64,000 nucleotides of DNA, from positions 992,001 through 1,056,000 of the forward strand of contig NZ_CP166991.1 in NCBI RefSeq assembly GCF_046197875.1, in the 5' to 3' direction. The stretch comes from Methanobrevibacter_A acididurans. GTDB lineage: Archaea > Methanobacteriota > Methanobacteria > Methanobacteriales > Methanobacteriaceae. A program made the translations under genes and the position numbers. The notes under the pieces were generated by a model. The model saw only the letters and a list, made by a program, of their open reading frames with translations, was not told where the DNA came from and searched no databases. Positions 60,776-64,000 of this stretch are shown here, piece after piece; position 1 is the stretch's first letter, and the number at the start of each line of letters is the position of its first letter.

Positions 60776-60795
60776 GAAAATTTTACCTCCTTTTT

Positions 60796-61311
60796 TTATG
60801 GTCTTGTCCATTCTACATTATAATATGTTATATCGTGGTCTTCGTCTACTACTGCAAGTAATAATTTCTTATTAACACCATGTGCTACTCTTATATAGCT
60901 TGCAAAGTCTAATGCGTGTATGTCATAAGATTCATATAATACTTTAACTAAATAGTCAGAATGTCCTGCACCTGGTTGTCTTCCCCGATCGTATAATCTG
61001 AATTCAGATCCATATTTAAATCCGGTTTTTATAATATATCCTCTATCTTTTAAATCTTTATATACTATATATTTTCCAAATAAATCTTGGTTTTTAATTA
61101 AAGTTAAGATTTGGTCTTGAGTACATTTTTGATTGTTTTTATAAATGTCTATTCTTCCATTTTCCATTAAGTATAATGCTTCTATTAGAGATAATTCTAA
61201 TTTATCTTCACTTAATTTCCCAAATCCACTTTTTTGATTGAAGCTTATGGCTCTTTTACTTTCATTATCTATTTTTATTGTTACTGTTTTATCAAATAAG
61301 TCGGCACGCAT
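60796..61311 (-). CDS. endA: tRNA-splicing endonuclease
   Basis: Cuts the bulge-helix-bulge of pre-tRNA introns and of the rRNA processing stems seen in this window. 171 residues with catalytic Tyr107 (FRLYDRG), His117 (GAGHSDYLV) and Lys148 (VNKKLLL), the same spacing as the Methanocaldococcus enzyme. ATG 61311 (MRADLFDK) is taken as start; a TTG at 61323 is possible. Confidence 0.92.
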   Translation of the reverse strand: MRADLFDKTVTIKIDNESKRAISFNQKSGFGKLSEDKLELSLIEALYLMENGRIDIYKNNQKCTQDQILTLIKNQDLFGKYIVYKDLKDRGYIIKTGFKYGSEFRLYDRGRQPGAGHSDYLVKVLYESYDIHALDFASYIRVAHGVNKKLLLAVVDEDHDITYYNVEWTRP

Positions 61312-61536
61312 ATTAAAGTACAACCTTTTTTTATTATTGTTAAAAATTATTTCATTATCATTTTTTTATTATAAGAATTAGTTAAGAAAAAATTTTTTAA
61401 TTAATTTATTTGTTTATTCTTTTATACTTATAAAAATTTTTAAAGATAAGTGGGTGGTTTTATAATTATTTTTTCTTTAAAAACTTTTAAATGGTTGTTA
61501 AATTAAATGGTGGAAATTTTATTTAACTATTATTAT

Positions 61537-62256
61537 TTAGTTTTCTATTTTTATAAAGATATTGTTTGAGATTTCTGGTTTTAATATTTTTTGTTTAGAA
61601 TTAACCAGGATATTTATGACATTGCTTGTTTCATCTTTTTTATTGAATGAAATTTCTGTTCCTATTGCTATGCCTTGACTTAATATTTTTGTTAATGTTT
61701 CTTCATCTCCTCTTATGAATAAAACTGTGCCTTTTTGTTTTGGTAAGAGATCAATTATACTTATAAGATTTTCATTTCTTATTCCTACTTCTGCAATATC
61801 TTTTGTGTTTTGCATACATTCTTCACAGTTTTCAAAGTCGAAGTGGCATGGAGGGATTAAATGATTATCTGGACATACATCGGGATATTTTAACATGTGA
61901 CATAATGCTCTTTCTGCTTCATCTGATAATGCATGTTCCATTGCACATGCTTCTAAGTGAACATTTTCATCTTTTATTTTAAGAATATCTTTTAAGAATC
62001 TTTCAAGTATTCTATGTTTGCGTGTAATTTTTTGAGATACTGTTAATCCTTTATCGGTTAATATTGCACCTTTGTATGGTATATATTTAATGTATCCTAA
62101 TTGTTCTAACTTTTTTAGCATTTGAGTTACACTACCTGGTGCTATATTTAGGTTTTTGGAAATTGTGGTAGTGGATACATGGTTTTTGTTTTTCCCCTCT
62201 TTGTATAAAACTTCTAAGTATTCTTCTATATTTTCACTAATATCTTTTGTTGACAT
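61537..62256 (-). CDS. DtxR/MntR-family metal-dependent transcriptional regulator
   Basis: 239 residues. N-terminal winged helix (VSTTTISKNLNIAPGSVTQMLKKLEQLGYIKY), a metal-binding and dimerisation domain (HLEACAMEHALSDEAE), an inserted Cys-rich loop (CPDNHLIPPCHFDFENCEEC), and a C-terminal FeoA-like SH3 domain. When loaded with Fe2+ or Mn2+ such proteins repress uptake genes. A near-perfect 28-bp palindrome at its own promoter (62320-62347) suggests autoregulation. An insertion sequence lies just upstream. Confidence 0.9.
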   Translation of the reverse strand: MSTKDISENIEEYLEVLYKEGKNKNHVSTTTISKNLNIAPGSVTQMLKKLEQLGYIKYIPYKGAILTDKGLTVSQKITRKHRILERFLKDILKIKDENVHLEACAMEHALSDEAERALCHMLKYPDVCPDNHLIPPCHFDFENCEECMQNTKDIAEVGIRNENLISIIDLLPKQKGTVLFIRGDEETLTKILSQGIAIGTEISFNKKDETSNVINILVNSKQKILKPEISNNIFIKIEN

Positions 62257-62310
62257 TTTATTGATTAATACCCTCTTGAAATTTTTTTAAATAGTAGATA
62301 TATTATAAAA

Positions 62311-62324
62311 TAAAGTATATAAAA
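62311..62324 (-). promoter_or_regulatory. TATA box of the DtxR-family regulator gene
   Basis: Minus strand TTTTATATACTTTA lies about 60 bases before the start codon and directly abuts the palindrome at 62320-62347, so transcription should start near 62290. Confidence 0.55.
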
Positions 62325-62347
62325 GTTTTGGTTAACCTAAACTTTTA
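62320..62347. promoter_or_regulatory. 28-bp palindrome, probable operator of the DtxR-family regulator
   Basis: The core is GGTTAACC, centred between 62333 and 62334; arms extend symmetrically from TAAAAGTTT on one side to AAACTTTTA on the other, with a single mismatched pair (62329/62338). The half-site AGGTTAACC resembles the TTAGGTTAG half-sites of DtxR/IdeR operators. It touches the TATA box, the right place for a repressor. Confidence 0.7.
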
Positions 62348-62357
62348 ATTAATGTAT

Positions 62358-62365
62358 GAAAATCA
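62358..62365. repeat. Target-site duplication of the insertion sequence, left copy
   Basis: GAAAATCA, identical to 63726-63733 on the other side of the element. Confidence 0.92.
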
Positions 62366-63725
62366 GGCTCTGTCAAAAACTTATGTGTTTTGATTTTTTG
62401 AAAGTTTTGGCTTATACTTTTTTTTAAGCTTTAAAATTGTTTTATTTTTGATTTAGAAATAGTAAATTTAATATATTAAGTGGAGCTAATATATTTATAT
62501 GACTAAAACAAAAATAAAAGCTCCATGTTATACTATGGAGCCAATACAATTTAAACTTTACGATTTTTGTGAAGAGTTTTCTGGTTTTAGATCTGATGTG
62601 TCTAAAAAGTTGATTGGATGTCAAGAGATGAGTCCTAATTTGATTCGTCTTGAAAAAAATGGTAAGATAATATTTAGCAATAGTAATGCTGTTTGTCCAG
62701 TGTGTGGGTCTAACCATAGTCGTAAAAATGGTAAAATAGAACGTGAATTAATATTTTTGAATAAAGGAACTGAAACTTGTATTGTTCAAAAGTATAAATG
62801 TAAAAATTGTGGTAATGTATTTAATGCTGATTTATCCTCCATAGTTGAGGTTAATCGGAATATTACTAAGCCAGTAATTGATTTTATCCTTAAATCCTAT
62901 AGTATTGGTGGTGATAGTATTCGTAAAATCATGCACAGGTTAAAAGAAATCCATAATGTGGATATTTCTTATCAAAGTGTTGAAAACATTTTATTAGGCT
63001 TTGAATATGAAATGGATAATGATTTTTATAGTCTTTCGGGTTATTACTTATTTGATGCTTTGTGGGTTAAAATTAACAGCACATGGAATTATCTTTTAGC
63101 TTTATTCGACCTACAAAGTAATACTATTGTTTCCTATGATTTAGCCTCTTCTGAGTCAGAAAAAAGTATTTTACAAGTTTTTAAGCGAATCTACTTACAA
63201 TCAAGATCGTAAATATATTGTATACTGATTTAAAACATGAATATCGCCAACCAATACGAAAATTAGGTTTTAAACATCAATTCTGTGTGTTTCACACAAA
63301 ACAAAAAATAAACAGAGACATAAACGATTACTTAAAACAAAACAAATTAAGTTTTGAAGATATTGAATCTGTAAAAACTTTTAAACATGAAATTTTCAAT
63401 ATTATGGATGCTCCAGACTTAGAAACAGCTAAAATAAACAGAGATAAACTTATCAAAGAACAAAAAACCCTACCTGAACCAATTTTCAAAATCTTATGGA
63501 AATTCATAGTCCCCTACTTCAAAAACTTAACATATTACATTAAAAACACTAACATTAGTCGTACGAGTAACAAAATCGAGAATATATTCCAAAAAGTATT
63601 CCCAAAACATATTAAAAGACTAATGAAAACAAAAACCGGATTAATCAACAGATTCAAACTAAAACTAGAATTCTGGAACATAAAAAATAAAAACCAAATT
63701 TAGCACACAAGTTTTTGACAGAGCC
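62366..63725 (+). mobile_element. Complete insertion sequence, 1360 bp
   Basis: Bounded by terminal inverted repeats of about 23 bp: left 62366-62388 and right 63703-63725, identical over the outer 17 bases (GGCTCTGTCAAAAACTT) with two mismatches further in. Each end is flanked by the 8-bp duplication GAAAATCA. It carries one DDE transposase in two frames. An 8-bp duplication also fits ISM1 of Methanobrevibacter, but family membership needs a search. It landed between the DtxR-family promoter and the end of a surface-protein gene, apparently breaking neither. The intact ends suggest recent arrival. Confidence 0.92.
62499..63703 (+). pseudogene. DDE transposase, split by a frameshift
   Basis: Frame one (62499-63212) begins MTKTKIKAPCYTM, with zinc-binding Cys66/69/101/104 (CPVCG, CKNCG), a helix-turn-helix-like part (SYSIGGDSIRKIMHRLKEIH) and the first catalytic Asp186 (YLFDALWV). 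Frame two (63185-63703) holds the second Asp (LYTDLKHEYRQPI), CVFHTKQKIN, and the Glu in SNKIENIFQKVFPK. The shift (-1 or +2) must fall between 63185 and 63210. No slippery heptamer is seen there, so inactivation is more likely than programmed frameshifting. The stop touches the right terminal repeat. Confidence 0.85.
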
Positions 63726-63733
63726 GAAAATCA
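63726..63733. repeat. Target-site duplication of the insertion sequence, right copy
   Basis: GAAAATCA, exact copy of 62358-62365. Confidence 0.92.
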
Positions 63734-63754
63734 AAACAATAAAAAAAATAATAT

Positions 63755-63796
63755 AAAAAAAGGTTTTAAGGAAGAATAATTATTCATTCCTTAAAA
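63755..63796 (-). terminator. Strong hairpin plus T7 terminator of the transglutaminase-like gene
   Basis: TTTTAAGGAA (63764-63773) pairs with TTCCTTAAAA (63787-63796) around the self-complementary GAATAATTATTC (63774-63785), giving a stem of about 15 bp with one bulged base. On the minus strand it is followed by seven T residues (63761-63755). It is 24 bases after the stop at 63820. Confidence 0.75.
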
Positions 63797-63819
63797 ATTG
63801 CTTAAAATAAATTTTGTGT

Positions 63820-64000
63820 TTAAAAACTTAATGAACTATAAATACCAGCTAAAGTAAAACTACCAGTATTCCAATTCACAATATTCCCTAAACTATTACG
63901 TTTACTGGTAGCATCTGCTACTTTCCAAACACCATCAACATATATTTGTGCCCATACATGACCTGTTACAAGTCCACTACTAAATACACAATTTTTACCA
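63820..64000 (-). CDS. Transglutaminase-like domain protein, C-terminal fragment
   Basis: Only the last 60 codons are inside the window; the frame is open to the edge. It reads GKNCVFSSGLVTGHVWAQIY, then VDGVWKVADATSKRNSLG and NIVNWNTGSF, ending SSLSF. The His of GHVWAQ and Asp of VADATS fit the second and third members of the transglutaminase-type Cys-His-Asp triad; the Cys would lie outside. This ending is typical of large Methanobacteriales surface proteins with pseudomurein-binding repeats and of pseudomurein endoisopeptidases. Which of these it is cannot be told from the fragment. Confidence 0.75.
   Translation of the reverse strand, partial: GKNCVFSSGLVTGHVWAQIYVDGVWKVADATSKRNSLGNIVNWNTGSFTLAGIYSSLSF

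Noticed and set aside
63185..63210. Programmed -1 frameshift in the transposase
   Set aside because: No slippery heptamer is visible in the only interval where both frames are open; simple mutation is more likely, though not proven.

Overview
The window is a very AT-rich stretch of a methanogenic archaeon of the order Methanobacteriales, most likely a Methanosphaera species. The evidence is pseudomurein-binding repeats, methanofuran (mfnB) and coenzyme F430 (cfbC) biosynthesis genes, an HMf-type histone, deoxyhypusine synthase, archaeal aIF2-gamma and aIF5B, archaeal riboflavin synthase, a 16S-tRNA(Ala)-23S-5S operon, and the 16S 3' end (ATCACCTCC) matched by GGAGGTGAT-type ribosome-binding sites. 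The genus is inferred from gene content, not from a database search.

Layout. 0-3.3 kb: 3' part of a mobA-like gene, a tiny pseudomurein-binding-repeat protein, guaB and mfnB. 3.6-9.3 kb: a complete rRNA operon on the minus strand with visible processing stems and a TATA/TGCA promoter. 9.5-13.1 kb: ribC, glycosyltransferase, DUF2304 and a LutA/LutB-like pair. 13.2-18.2 kb: a His-tailed metal P-type ATPase behind a duplicated promoter/operator, then the Co/Ni transporter cbiMNQO. 18.4-25.4 kb: pyrF, dys, a CBS-domain regulator, hisG, and a radical SAM/SPASM enzyme next to a small four-Cys peptide and an ADP-ribosylglycohydrolase. 25.4-28.6 kb: nucleotide-sugar and glycosyltransferase operon with galU; then tRNA-Leu. 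29-34 kb: two related membrane histidine kinases (one frameshifted) around a GIY-YIG gene. 34-43.9 kb: cfbC, a U32 peptidase, purF, galE, geranylgeranyl reductase plus ferredoxin, an acyltransferase and a KH/PP-loop ATPase. 43.9-47.4 kb: MacB-type exporter and argH. 47.5-55.9 kb: a large information-processing block (S27ae, S24e, dephospho-CoA kinase, Spt4, Rpo7, PPase, PIN nuclease, aIF2-gamma, S6e, aIF5B, NDK, L24e, S28e, L7Ae). 56.3-62.3 kb: a duplicated membrane protein, histone, thrC, SpoIIM-like protein, trpS, endA and a DtxR-family metalloregulator. 62.3-63.7 kb: a complete insertion sequence with an 8-bp target duplication. The right edge holds the C-terminus of a transglutaminase-like protein.

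Most genes are on the minus strand in short operons. The most interesting signals are the radical SAM/Cys-peptide pair, a near-perfect 28-bp palindrome at the DtxR-family promoter, a 61-bp-period duplicated promoter/operator before the metal ATPase, and three genes interrupted by single frameshifts (PIN nuclease, histidine kinase, transposase). The PIN nuclease has its catalytic Asp in a different frame from the rest of the protein.
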